A stretch of DNA of 64,000 nucleotides, taken from NCBI RefSeq assembly GCF_928382285.1, contig NZ_CAKMSS010000006.1, forward strand, positions 62,001-126,000. The letters run 5' to 3'. The translations under genes were made by a program, and so were the position numbers. Under the pieces are notes generated by a model, which did no database searches, was not told the origin of the DNA, and was given only the letters and a program-made list of their open reading frames with translations. Positions 16,901 through 24,797 of the stretch are shown here, piece by piece. Position 1 is the first letter of the stretch; every line of letters starts with the position of its first letter. This DNA is from Rothia nasimurium. GTDB lineage: Bacteria > Actinomycetota > Actinomycetes > Actinomycetales > Micrococcaceae.

Positions 16901-17028
16901 CAGTCCTCTGCCTCGACTACGCCCACAACGGAATCGGGTCCAACAGCTGCGGCCCCGAAGTCTTAGACGAGTACAAACTCAACGCACAAAACATCAACTT
17001 CGGTTTCACTCTCGCCCCTACCCTATAG
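13963..17028 (+). CDS. lacZ: Beta-galactosidase, glycoside hydrolase family 2 (LacZ type)
   Basis: The 1021-residue product has the full LacZ plan: jelly-roll sugar-binding domain, immunoglobulin-like domains around a TIM barrel, and the C-terminal beta-gal small-chain domain. The acid/base is Glu456 in WSAGNECGYG and the nucleophile is Glu527 in LLVEYAHAMGNGPGN. It hydrolyses lactose and related beta-galactosides in the cytosol; there is no signal peptide. The ATG at 13963 follows AGGAAGGACAAGAGAG. It is co-transcribed with the permease 27 bases downstream and divergent from the gal operon. Confidence 0.95.
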   Translation: MYPTKHHESLNVLHENVLAPRAYYVPASHDMGPLVNNRESSDRFLNLNGTWQFSYFNDDSELPQDFHTAAYAHTDASPIIVPGAWQTQGFDTHQYTNFKYPFPLDPPFVPHENPCGLYTLDFQYAQDQQAPLAHLTFEGVDSCFYLWVNGSYIGYSQVSHASSEFDITEYLINGSNRLTVLVYKWCDGSYLEDQDKFRMSGIFRDVYILSRPRHALYDYFITTNLNEKTSDATLNIAARFLSQETHTTLTLTNAEGEEVASSTLTPSAANPNFTHSATLHIPNAHTWNPENPYLYTLHLKTQDEVITERVGVRTIRIEHNVILLNGKPITFRGVNRHDSDPVTGPTVDYNHIKRDLGLIKQHNFNAIRSSHYPNSPYFYQMCDEYGFLVMSEADNESHGPQVQYLEDGSFDNQVNHWNERISDNPEWTEATLDRVQLCVLREKNRPSIVSWSAGNECGYGVTLEESLAWVKSYDTTRITQYESAYYDDKKRRYDYSNIDLYSRMYPPFEDIEQYLNSNPNKPFLLVEYAHAMGNGPGNLEDYFQVIDQNQAMCGGFVWEWCDHAIYAGTTENGTPKYLYGGDHGEEVHDGNFCMDGLVYPDRTPHVGLFEYRNVYRPLRVVSFDTVSGSLTLKNYLDFTDAQEAIELKYTFSQDGVEVASGTYHFEQAFLPHQETTINLEAPSLTSGRCYLHIEYILKKDLPLLPTGLFLGRDEVPVHTINPTHAKALDILGTTNNAQNLAVTETGKHYTVQGDGFTYTFNRRTGVFDQLSTKDHNLLTQPMNINIWRAPTDNDMYIKLKWAEAHYHQAYSRVYTSEYTHTENGVTISCTLSMVAPTVQPIFTGTVLWNITNDGKITARFNIERAPEFPDLPRFGVRLFLDKSFADVEYFGMGPHESYSDKHEASYHGTFQSSVEDLHEDYIMPQENGSRFDCDYVHLSSPHHQLSVASEHPFSFSASHYTQEELTNKNHNFELVEADSTVLCLDYAHNGIGSNSCGPEVLDEYKLNAQNINFGFTLAPTL

Positions 17029-17055
17029 CGCGAGAAACAGGCAAAAGGTAACACA

Positions 17056-18465
17056 ATGAAAGAAACAAAATACCTGAAATGGTACAACGTAGTAGGTTAC
17101 GGTTCCGGCGATGTTGCCGGCAACGTGGTCTACGCCTTCCTCGCATCATTCGTGATGATTTACCTTACCGACACGGTAGGACTCAACCCAGGAATTATCG
17201 GCACCCTCATTCTTGCCTCCAAGATTTTTGACGGCGTTTCCGACCTCTTCTTTGGGGCAATGATCGACAAAACCAACACCCGCATGGGTAAAGCACGCCC
17301 CTGGATGCTCTGGGGCTACGTCGGCTGCGCCGCAATGATTATCGCCATCTTCGCGATTCCGCCATCACTCGGTGATTTCGCCCAGTACGCCTGGTTCTTC
17401 ATCGCCTACACCCTCCTCAACGGCGTGTTCTACACCGCCAACAACATTGCCTACTCCGCACTCACCTCACTCATCACCAAGAACGGTAACGAGCGCGTAC
17501 AGATGGGTTCAACCCGCTTCATGTTTGCGTTCGGCACCAGCCTCCTCATTCAAAGCATCACCGTTCAAGGCGTCGAAATGTTCGGCGGCGGCGCAGAAGG
17601 CTGGCGCACCATCGCCATCATCTACGCCCTCATCGGCCTCGCCGTCAATACCCTCTCCGTCTTCTCCGTCAAGGAGCTCCCCAAATCAGTCCTTGAAGAA
17701 GAAACCCAGGCTATCCCCATCATTCACGAGAGGAACAACCCTGTTCCCGAGAAGTACAGCTTCAAAGAATCCCTCGGCCTGCTCGGAAGCAACAAGTTCT
17801 ATCTCCTGATTCTTGCAGTCTTCCTGCTCAACCAAATTTTCAACACTACACTGAGCATGGGCATCTACTTCATGACCTATATCCTGGGTGATGCCAAGCT
17901 CCTCGGCCCCTTCGCCTGGGCTATCAACGTCCCCCTCATCATTGGCCTGCTCTTCACCCCCATCGTGGTGAAAAAATTCCAAGGCATGTACAAAATCAAC
18001 GTCATCGGCTACATCATCGCGTTCGTTGCCCGCGTTCTTGTAATCGTGGCAGCCTACATGGGCAATATCCCCCTGATGCTGGTCTTCTCCGGTATTGCCT
18101 CCATCGGAATGAGCCCCCTCCAGGGCACCATCAACGCACTCATCGCTGAAGCCTCGGAATACACCTTCCTCTCCAAAAAGAAGAGGGTAGATGGAACCAT
18201 GTTCTCCGCAACCTCACTGGGCGTCAAGATCGGTGGCGGTGTAGGCACTGCGCTCGCTGGCTGGCTACTCGCTTTCAGCGGCTACGTCGCTAACGCACCG
18301 GAGCAATCAGAATCTGCACTACAGATGCTCTACATCATGTACCTATGGATCCCGGCAGCGGTCAACCTCATCATTCTTCTCCTGCTCACCCAGCTTAAGG
18401 TGGAGAAAGCCAACAAGGAACTAAGGGAAAACGCACCTATCAATTACACGGTGCTCGATAGGTAA
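17056..18465 (+). CDS. GPH-family galactoside:cation symporter
   Basis: A 469-residue membrane protein with about 12 hydrophobic helices and the GPH (MelB/LacS) signatures: YGSGDVAGNVVYAFLASF at the N-terminus, KIFDGVSDLFFGAMIDKT and GKARPWMLWG. There is no C-terminal EIIA domain, unlike LacS of lactic bacteria. Its position after lacZ with an AAAGG ribosome site makes lactose or another galactoside the likely cargo. A strong hairpin terminator follows at 18485. Confidence 0.9.
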   Translation: MKETKYLKWYNVVGYGSGDVAGNVVYAFLASFVMIYLTDTVGLNPGIIGTLILASKIFDGVSDLFFGAMIDKTNTRMGKARPWMLWGYVGCAAMIIAIFAIPPSLGDFAQYAWFFIAYTLLNGVFYTANNIAYSALTSLITKNGNERVQMGSTRFMFAFGTSLLIQSITVQGVEMFGGGAEGWRTIAIIYALIGLAVNTLSVFSVKELPKSVLEEETQAIPIIHERNNPVPEKYSFKESLGLLGSNKFYLLILAVFLLNQIFNTTLSMGIYFMTYILGDAKLLGPFAWAINVPLIIGLLFTPIVVKKFQGMYKINVIGYIIAFVARVLVIVAAYMGNIPLMLVFSGIASIGMSPLQGTINALIAEASEYTFLSKKKRVDGTMFSATSLGVKIGGGVGTALAGWLLAFSGYVANAPEQSESALQMLYIMYLWIPAAVNLIILLLLTQLKVEKANKELRENAPINYTVLDR

Positions 18466-18484
18466 AAGTATTCTGCTGAACCCC

Positions 18485-18524
18485 AAAAGCGTTGCACGCC
18501 ATTCCCCTGGTGTGCAACGCTTTT
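18485..18524 (+). terminator. Terminator after the lacZ-permease operon
   Basis: Arms AAAAGCGTTGCAC (18485-18497) and GTGCAACGCTTTT (18512-18524) pair perfectly over 13 bp with a 14-base loop, and the stem ends in a T-run. Confidence 0.85.
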
Positions 18525-18668
18525 ATGCGGTTATTAGGTATTCCTCGTATCGAGGTCAGCGGGGGATCTACAAACGCCTTCCTAGGCTCACCAACAATTT
18601 CTATATGTGACAACCATCGCGTATGCTACATCACGACCTTAAAGCCGTATCACCACGAATGGCGACCC

Positions 18669-20087
18669 ATGAACCTCGCCATTATCCTGCTTTACCTCGG
18701 TGCCCTCGTTTTCTTCGGGTACCTCGGCAAGCGCCGCGCCAACAGTACCGAAGACTTCCGTGTTGCAGGTCGCCGCCTGGGCCCGCTCCTTTATACCGGC
18801 ACCATGAGCGCGGTAGTGCTGGGCGGGGCCTCAACCGTGGGCGGTGTGGGCCTGGGCTACACCTATGGCCTGTCAGGTATGTGGCTGGTCGTGGCTATTG
18901 CGGCGGGTGTTCTACTACTCTCCCTAGTCTTTGCGCCCATTATCTCGCGGCTCAAGATCTATACCGTCTCGCAAATGCTTTCCCTACGCTATGGGGTACG
19001 AGCGACCCAGGTTTCTTCTATTGTCATGCTGGCATACACCGTCATGATTGCGGTGACCTCAACCGCCGCCTACGCTTCAATCTTCCGCGTGATGTTTGAT
19101 ATGGATCGCACCTGGGCTATTCTGCTCGGCTCCCTGGTGGTCATTGGTTACTCGCTGCTGGGCGGCATGTGGTCCATTACCCTGACCGACATGATGCAGT
19201 TCGCGATTATGACCGTGGGCATGTTCTTGCTGATGCTGCCCTTCTCGCTGAGCCAGGCTGGCGGCTGGCAGGGCCTCACTGAACGCTTGGACGCCGAGTT
19301 CTTCCAGCTAGGTTCTATGGGCATGAACTCCATCATCACCATGTTCGTGATTTACACCCTGGGTATTTTGGTTGGCCAGGACATCTGGCAGCGTGTCTTC
19401 TCAGCCCGCTCCCCCGAGGTCGCCCGCTGGGGCGGTGCGAGCGCCGGTATCTACATCGCCCTCTACGGCGTAGCCGGTGCGGTGATCGGTATGGCGGCTG
19501 CGGTGCTAGCTCCTCAGCTTGAGAGCCAGGACGACGCCTTCGCAGCTCTTGCGCAGAACTACCTGCCTGCGGGTGTGGGAGGGGTTGTCTTGGCCGCCGG
19601 TGTGGCCGCCATGATGTCAACGGCCTCGGGTGCCCTGATTGCTTCTGCCACCGTAGCCCGTGTAGATGTAATTCCCTTTATCACCGGGCGCCCTGCGCTT
19701 GAGGAAGGCGAGGAAACCGATGCCACTCTCAAGGCTGACCGCCTGTACCTGCTGGTTCTGGGCGTGCTGGTTACTTTTATTGCCATCTTCTTGACCGACA
19801 CCGTGACCTCTTTGACCATTGCCTACGACATCCTGGTGGGCGGCCTGATGGTTGCAATCCTGGGCGGGCTGGTGTGGAAGCGCGGCACAGGTATGGGTGC
19901 GGCGCTTTCTATGGCGGCAGGCTCCCTGGTGACCCTAGGGTGCATGCCGATCTTTGGCGTGCTGGCGAACGAGCCGATTTACTACGGCCTGGCAGTGTCG
20001 CTGGTGGTGTATGTGGTAGCGTCCTTGGCCACCAAACCCACCTCGCCCGAGGTAATGAATGCCTGGCAGGAGCGGCTGAATGGCTAG
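18669..20087 (+). CDS. Sodium:solute symporter (SSS family)
   Basis: A 472-residue protein with about 13 transmembrane helices and the SSS core pattern (EDFRVAGRRLGPLLYTGTM, then GGASTVGGVGLGYTYG). The frame is open further upstream to 18492, but that stretch runs through the lac terminator. The ATG at 18669 begins the first transmembrane helix directly and is the better start. The substrate is unknown. Its neighbourhood (ureohydrolase and aminotransferase upstream of the lac island, TPP decarboxylase downstream) would fit a guanidino or amino acid, but this is only inference. The GNAT gene overlaps its end by 8 bases. Confidence 0.85.
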   Translation: MNLAIILLYLGALVFFGYLGKRRANSTEDFRVAGRRLGPLLYTGTMSAVVLGGASTVGGVGLGYTYGLSGMWLVVAIAAGVLLLSLVFAPIISRLKIYTVSQMLSLRYGVRATQVSSIVMLAYTVMIAVTSTAAYASIFRVMFDMDRTWAILLGSLVVIGYSLLGGMWSITLTDMMQFAIMTVGMFLLMLPFSLSQAGGWQGLTERLDAEFFQLGSMGMNSIITMFVIYTLGILVGQDIWQRVFSARSPEVARWGGASAGIYIALYGVAGAVIGMAAAVLAPQLESQDDAFAALAQNYLPAGVGGVVLAAGVAAMMSTASGALIASATVARVDVIPFITGRPALEEGEETDATLKADRLYLLVLGVLVTFIAIFLTDTVTSLTIAYDILVGGLMVAILGGLVWKRGTGMGAALSMAAGSLVTLGCMPIFGVLANEPIYYGLAVSLVVYVVASLATKPTSPEVMNAWQERLNG

Positions 20088-20932
20088 TATGCAGCTGACC
20101 TTCTCCAGCGCCCCGGCCAACCACCGGGAGCAACTACCCGACTGGGCGCAAGCCGTGTATTTTGAGGATTTCACGCGCGATAACCACACCCGCTGCCTCC
20201 TGGCGCATAGCAATGGGCAGCTGGTAGGGATTGTTGCCTGGTGGACGGCCCGCGCCCACCACACCCGCTATGAACTCCAGCTTGCGGTGGCGCCCCATCT
20301 GCGGCGTCAAGGTATAGGTACTGCCCTCTACCAGCAGGCGCGGGCACAGGCGTCCGCACCCCTACCCTTCTTCATGCGTGACTACCTGGGCGAAGCAACC
20401 CTACATTTTGCTGATTCGCTGGGCGCCCAGACTATTCAGATGGTGCCACCTGCCACTATGCCCACCGACTCGGCGCAGAATCTGCGGGAGCACGCGTCCG
20501 TCCACTCTGCCCAAAGCGTAAGCTACCCGGAATTTGAACAGGCCTACGTCGATTTTTATGAGTGGACGCACGCCAGCTGGCACCCCGTATCGGGCGACCA
20601 CCGGCCGGTGCTGGCCCGTCATGCCGCCGAAGCCTACAACGACTACTCATCAATCGCGGTGGATGCCGCCGGGCAGGTGCACGCGGTCATAGCGGTTTTT
20701 CCCGGTGACCAGCCTGAACTCTGCGGAGAGACGACCACCCCAGCCCCTGATCAGGGGGAGCTGCTCTTAGAGGCCTGCCTGCGGCGCTCCCTCGAAAAAC
20801 TAGGTGAAGCGGGGCACAGCACAGTCGAGGCCGATGGGCATATCTCAGCCCCCCCACTTCTTCCCTGCCTGGGCCAAAACCGGGGCAAGCGGACGCTGGT
20901 ACCGGCTAGTGGAGATACCTGCCGAACCATAG
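20080..20932 (+). pseudogene. Double-GNAT acetyltransferase, frameshifted in a C7 run
   Basis: The first half is a clear GNAT domain (LAVAPHLRRQGIGTALYQQA, about 69-88). The second half resembles a degenerate second GNAT domain, giving the layout of two-domain acetyltransferases. At 20849-20855 there is a run of seven C. With the run as written the frame continues out of register through the repeat at 20941 and into the opposite gene. Removing one C restores SAPHFFPAWAKTGASGRWYR and a stop at 20930-20932, which is how such proteins normally end. It is therefore a disrupted gene, a phase-variable tract or a sequencing error. The ATG at 20089 is an alternative start. Confidence 0.75.
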
Positions 20933-20940
20933 CATCAGCT

Positions 20941-21002
20941 TGTGCAGGCATCCTGGGCTCTGTGCACAGAAAAACCTGCACAGAGCCCAAGAAACCTGCA
21001 CA
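20941..21002. repeat. Intergenic palindromic repeat, copy 3
   Basis: 62 bp with the same plan as copies 1 and 2: TGTGCAGG, inner arms GGGCTCTGTGCA and TGCACAGAGCCC, then CCTGCACA. It differs from the other copies at several paired positions in a compensating way, so the hairpin is kept. It sits between the convergent GNAT and lipoprotein genes. Confidence 0.8.
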
Positions 21003-21013
21003 CCCCGCCGTAT

Positions 21014-22078
21014 TTACTGGTAGGTCACCACATAGGGTTTGGGAGTCAACGCGTAGGTCTGGGCGGGGGTCAGAGTGGGGGTGTCCTCGTCGTAGAAATT
21101 CTTCCACGAGGGCTTGATAGCCGGGTCGAGATTGCGAATGAGCTCCTGGTAGGTTGAGTCCTTGAGCTCGGGGGTGCCGTGACCGTCTGCATGCAGGGTG
21201 AGGGCCAGTTCGGGGTGGCTCGTATCGAGTGTCGCCCGGTTAGTAATCATGGAGTGCGTGAACTGGTGCAACACCACCATCTTCTGGGGCAGGCGGTGCT
21301 TATCGGTCAGAGCCGCCAGGTAGTCCAGGGTTTCATTAATTTCTGAGGCATCGACGGTCCCGATTTGTTGCAGGTGCACCTGGCCGGGGTAGATACGCCA
21401 CTCAGGGTCGATACCCAGGCCAACATGGGGTTCCTTGAGCAACTCCTCATACTGCTTGACCTGCTCGGTGAAGGTACTGCGACCGGGCTGGAAGTCCAAG
21501 ATAACGTAAACCCCGCTCTTACGGGCTTCGTCGATGAGCGGGCGCAAGCTGTCTATGGTTGCCTCATCGGAGTAGTCGCCGTCAGGTCCGGGGGCAGAGC
21601 TTGCCACGGTAGCAATGATTTCAAAGGCGGGGATGACCTTTTCGTCGCTGTGCACCTGGTATTCAGCGGCAAGGTTTTTGACGCGAGCAACAGATTCAGC
21701 CGGTCCCTGCTCACCAAGCACTCCCAGGGACGGGCCGCCGGGGTTGCCGTAGAGTGCCACGTAGCGGTGGGCAAAAATCTGGTCGCCGCCACCGAGTACC
21801 TCGCTCTTGGGGGCGTTAGCCCGCGGTTGGGCTTGCACGGAGGCGGACGCGGTCGCGCTAGCACTTGCCGAGGGGGTAGCGGCCAATGCGGTAGGAGCGA
21901 GTGAGGACGCCGTCGCGCTAGCGCTGCGTGTGGGGCTGGGGGTTACAGAACTGCTTACGGCCGTTGTGGGGGTGGCGGTTTCGCTCGCAGAGTTATCAGC
22001 TGGAGTAGCTGAGCACCCTGTCAGGACGAGGGCAGAGAGAGTTGTAAGGGCAAGAAGATGAGCGTGACGAGTAGGCAT
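21014..22078 (-). CDS. Lipoprotein of unknown function with Ser/Thr/Ala-rich linker
   Basis: A 354-residue exported lipoprotein. The signal peptide ends in the lipobox LVLTGC with Cys22. A low-complexity Ser/Thr/Ala/Pro linker (about 25-90) follows, as in proteins that span the cell wall. The folded domain (about 95-354) contains GVYVILDFQPGRSTF and GLGIDPEWRI, repeated beta-alpha units that suggest a TIM-barrel, perhaps a glycosidase- or phosphodiesterase-like fold. I do not recognise a named family and give no reaction. It is convergent with the GNAT gene and divergent from the TPP enzyme. Confidence 0.8.
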   Translation of the reverse strand: MPTRHAHLLALTTLSALVLTGCSATPADNSASETATPTTAVSSSVTPSPTRSASATASSLAPTALAATPSASASATASASVQAQPRANAPKSEVLGGGDQIFAHRYVALYGNPGGPSLGVLGEQGPAESVARVKNLAAEYQVHSDEKVIPAFEIIATVASSAPGPDGDYSDEATIDSLRPLIDEARKSGVYVILDFQPGRSTFTEQVKQYEELLKEPHVGLGIDPEWRIYPGQVHLQQIGTVDASEINETLDYLAALTDKHRLPQKMVVLHQFTHSMITNRATLDTSHPELALTLHADGHGTPELKDSTYQELIRNLDPAIKPSWKNFYDEDTPTLTPAQTYALTPKPYVVTYQ

Positions 22079-22335
22079 GGTGTCCTGGGAGTTGACTGCA
22101 AATGTTTAATCAGTCTACTGAATATTTGCCCTCAATGTCTTTCTATGACGCAGCATGAAACCATAACGGGGCATCTGCCACCAGAGCCACCCGATGCAGC
22201 CAAGCCGCCACGGGCGTCCACTCATAAACATACTGTGCTCCGCATAACATTTCAGGCACGAAAATCCCGCATATCTATGCATTGACCCCGTATGCTAAAG
22301 CGGAAGCCCGCACCCCGCGCCCACGAAAGGCCCCC

Positions 22336-23985
22336 ATGACTCACCCCTCACTCCCCGACCGTTCCGGTGAAACCACCGAGCCCCGCCGCAACGCCGGCTA
22401 CGCCATTCTGGCGACCCTGCGCAGCTACGGCATCGACACCGTTTTCGGCATTCCCGGCACCCACAACCTCGAGTTCTACCGCCACCTCGAAGAGCTCGAT
22501 ATCCACCCCGTCACCACCCGCCACGAGCAGGGTGCTTCCTACGGGGCGGACGGCTGGTCGCTGACCCGCGGACTGCCCGGCGTCGTCATCACCACTTCGG
22601 GCCCCGGCCTGCTCAACTCCCTCTCGGGTGCCGCCACCGCCTACGCCGAGTCGCGCCCCATGATTATCCTGTCCCCCGGCCGCCCCGTGGGCCACGAATT
22701 CCGTGACATCGGCGCCCTGCACGAGACCAAGAACCCCACCGGCGCCGTCAACTCCATCGTCGAGTTCTCCCGCCGCGTGAACTCCGCCGAAGAAGCCGTG
22801 GACATCATCCACAACGCCTTCCGCTCCTTCGCCCACAACCGTCCGCGCCCCATCCACATCGAAGTACCCCTCGACGTGCTCGAACGCGACGTCGAACTCG
22901 ACCCCGCTATCCTGCAGGCCCGCCCCCTCGGCAAGCCCCAGCCCGCCCCCATCGACGACGTGCGTGAAGCAGCCCGCATGCTGGCTGAATCAAAGAAACC
23001 CATCATCGTCGCAGGTGGCGGCTCTATCGGCGCAGCAGCCGACCTGCTCCGCCTGGCAGAAACCCTGGAAGCTCCCGTCATCACCTCGGTCAACGGCAAG
23101 GGCGCCATCCCCGAAAAGCACCGCCTCTCCCTCGGCGCCGACCTGCGCCTGAGCGCAGCCCACGCCTTCTGCCGTGAGGCCGACGCCATGCTGATTATCG
23201 GCTCCAAGATTGGTGAAGCAGAGCTCTGGGACGGCGACATCCGCCCCGCTGGCCCCGTCATTCGCATCGATATTACGCGTGACCAGATGCTGACCAACAT
23301 CACCCCCGACATTGAGCTGCCGGGCAACTCCAAGGCCGTCATTCCGCAGCTTCTGGACGCCCTCGCCGAGCTCGGCCTGGCCCCCGGCTCCCGCGAGCCC
23401 CGCGACCTGCAAAACATCTTTGACGCCCTCGACAACGAGGGACGGGCGCTGGCTCCCGAGCTGGCAGAGCTCAACGAGAAGATCATGGAGATCCTGCCTG
23501 AGGACACCATCATCGCCGGTGACTCCTCCCAGGTCACCTACATGGGCACCACCACCTTCTACCGGGCGGCCCGCCCCAACTCCCTGCTCTACATGGCAAC
23601 CTACGCCACCCTGGGCTACGGCCTGCCTGCCGCTATTGGCGCCAAGGTAGCCGCCCCCGAGCGTCCTGTGGTCTGCCTACTCGGCGACGGCGCCCTCATG
23701 TTCGCCATTCAGGAGCTCATGACCGCCGTTGAGCAGCAGCTCGACCTGCCCATCATCTGTGTGGAGAACGGCGGCTACGGCGAGATCCGCCAGAACGAGC
23801 GCGACCGCGGCATCGCCCCTGTGGCTGTGGACCTGGTACAGCCCGACTGGGTCAAGCTAGCCGAGGGCTTCGGCGCTACCGGCTTCTCAGCCACCATGGA
23901 GACCCTGGCAGAGACCGTCCAGCAGGCTCTTGCTACCAGCGGCCCCTCGGTCGTCCATCTGAAGATTGGTGAGACCCTGCGCTAG
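22336..23985 (+). CDS. TPP-dependent decarboxylase, acetolactate-synthase-like (AruI-like)
   Basis: A 549-residue enzyme with the three TPP-family domains: the N-terminal PYR domain with the catalytic glutamate in TRHEQGASYGADGW, a central NAD/FAD-like domain, and the C-terminal PP domain with the GDGALMFAIQELMTAVEQ magnesium-TPP motif. The layout resembles 5-guanidino-2-oxopentanoate decarboxylase (AruI), which follows arginine transamination, though acetolactate synthase-like relatives cannot be excluded. The ATG at 22336 after GAAAGG is chosen over an open upstream extension. The aminotransferase and ureohydrolase at 6.9-9.2 kb would be its partners if the guanidino role is right. Confidence 0.8.
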   Translation: MTHPSLPDRSGETTEPRRNAGYAILATLRSYGIDTVFGIPGTHNLEFYRHLEELDIHPVTTRHEQGASYGADGWSLTRGLPGVVITTSGPGLLNSLSGAATAYAESRPMIILSPGRPVGHEFRDIGALHETKNPTGAVNSIVEFSRRVNSAEEAVDIIHNAFRSFAHNRPRPIHIEVPLDVLERDVELDPAILQARPLGKPQPAPIDDVREAARMLAESKKPIIVAGGGSIGAAADLLRLAETLEAPVITSVNGKGAIPEKHRLSLGADLRLSAAHAFCREADAMLIIGSKIGEAELWDGDIRPAGPVIRIDITRDQMLTNITPDIELPGNSKAVIPQLLDALAELGLAPGSREPRDLQNIFDALDNEGRALAPELAELNEKIMEILPEDTIIAGDSSQVTYMGTTTFYRAARPNSLLYMATYATLGYGLPAAIGAKVAAPERPVVCLLGDGALMFAIQELMTAVEQQLDLPIICVENGGYGEIRQNERDRGIAPVAVDLVQPDWVKLAEGFGATGFSATMETLAETVQQALATSGPSVVHLKIGETLR

Positions 23986-24037
23986 GCGCAGCTAGCGCAT
24001 AGAGATAAGGACGCCGCCCCCCACTTCCCTAGATTAA

Positions 24038-24055
24038 GGAGGCTTTTAGGCCTCC
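24038..24055. terminator. Possible hairpin between two convergent genes
   Basis: GGAGGC and GCCTCC form a 6-bp stem with loop TTTTAG directly between the decarboxylase and the next, convergent gene. There is no T-run, so this is a weak call. Confidence 0.4.
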
Positions 24056-24676
24056 CTAGTAAATGACCCTGCCACCCCTAAAACCAGTAGCACGCCCCCG
24101 TTCGACTGCTTCGAAAAGGTGGCTGGTCGCAATCGTGCCGCCGCGACGAAAAGAGGTTTCAAGCTCCACTTCACCAATACTGTCCGAATTCAGCTGAAAA
24201 TAAACAAGGGGTATATCTATGTCCTGTCGTGTTTCTTGGATTTCCTTCCACGGGGCACTGTAAACAGAGGTATCACCTTGTTTCCGCACAAGGCCTTCTC
24301 CCCTAACCCCACTTTGGGTTTCCATCCAGAGCACCTCAAAGACCTGAATAGCTGAGTATTTTTCAAGACTTAAAGCTAGATAGCTGGGGCGACGAGAGCT
24401 AATCCAACCTGCTGTGTCCGGGGTTCCCTGAACAACGGGACAGATATACGCATTGAATCGTTGGAACTCCCAGGTTCCAACACCTTTAGCAGGAGCATAG
24501 GCCGACTGCTCCGGCTGGAGGTGAGAGAACCAGTCATCAAGCACTTTGTCATCCCAGTAAGGCGTCCTTGACGCTAGGCCAGACGGAACGGGCAACGTCC
24601 CCTCCCGAATCATGCGGTCAATTCCATTTGGTCGCACCTTCATTTGCTGAGCGAGTTGTGAACGTGTAGTAACCAT
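24056..24676 (-). CDS. Helix-turn-helix protein of unknown function next to AbiE
   Basis: A 206-residue protein. Residues 1-50 read as an excisionase/MerR-like helix-turn-helix (SQLAQQMKVRPNGIDRMIRE, then a Trp-rich WDDKVLDDWF end). Residues 60-206 match no family I know; they include FEVLWMET and VELETSFRRGGTI strands. It is divergent from the abiE pair and shares its 121-bp control region, and it has the same low GC content, so it probably arrived with AbiE. It could be a regulator of the pair or an accessory effector. Confidence 0.65.
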   Translation of the reverse strand: MVTTRSQLAQQMKVRPNGIDRMIREGTLPVPSGLASRTPYWDDKVLDDWFSHLQPEQSAYAPAKGVGTWEFQRFNAYICPVVQGTPDTAGWISSRRPSYLALSLEKYSAIQVFEVLWMETQSGVRGEGLVRKQGDTSVYSAPWKEIQETRQDIDIPLVYFQLNSDSIGEVELETSFRRGGTIATSHLFEAVERGRATGFRGGRVIY

Positions 24677-24694
24677 CTACCTCTCCCTTTCTGA

Positions 24695-24758
24695 ATGTAT
24701 CCTGTTCTTAACACAAGACTACCGTTAGTGGTATTATTGCGTCAAGAACAGGATACAT
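24695..24758. promoter_or_regulatory. abiE promoter enclosed by a 15-bp inverted repeat
   Basis: ATGTATCCTGTTCTT (24695-24709) and its exact complement (24744-24758) are separated by 34 bp. Between and partly within them lie TTAACA (24708-24713) and TATTAT (24732-24737), 18 bp apart, a good promoter for the rightward abiE genes. AbiEi proteins are known to bind inverted repeats in their own promoters, so this is very likely the operator. Confidence 0.8.
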
Positions 24759-24797
24759 AAAAGTACCCTATTAAGGTCTAACACCACAAAGGTAAGG

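Noticed and set aside
18492..18668. Upstream open extension of the sodium symporter gene
   Set aside because: It runs through the lac terminator hairpin, has no ribosome site, and would put 59 non-membrane residues before a normal first helix.
20856..21117. Apparent C-terminal extension of the GNAT protein
   Set aside because: It is out of frame after the C7 run, crosses a repeat element and overlaps the lipoprotein gene; a one-base shift gives a normal end at 20932.
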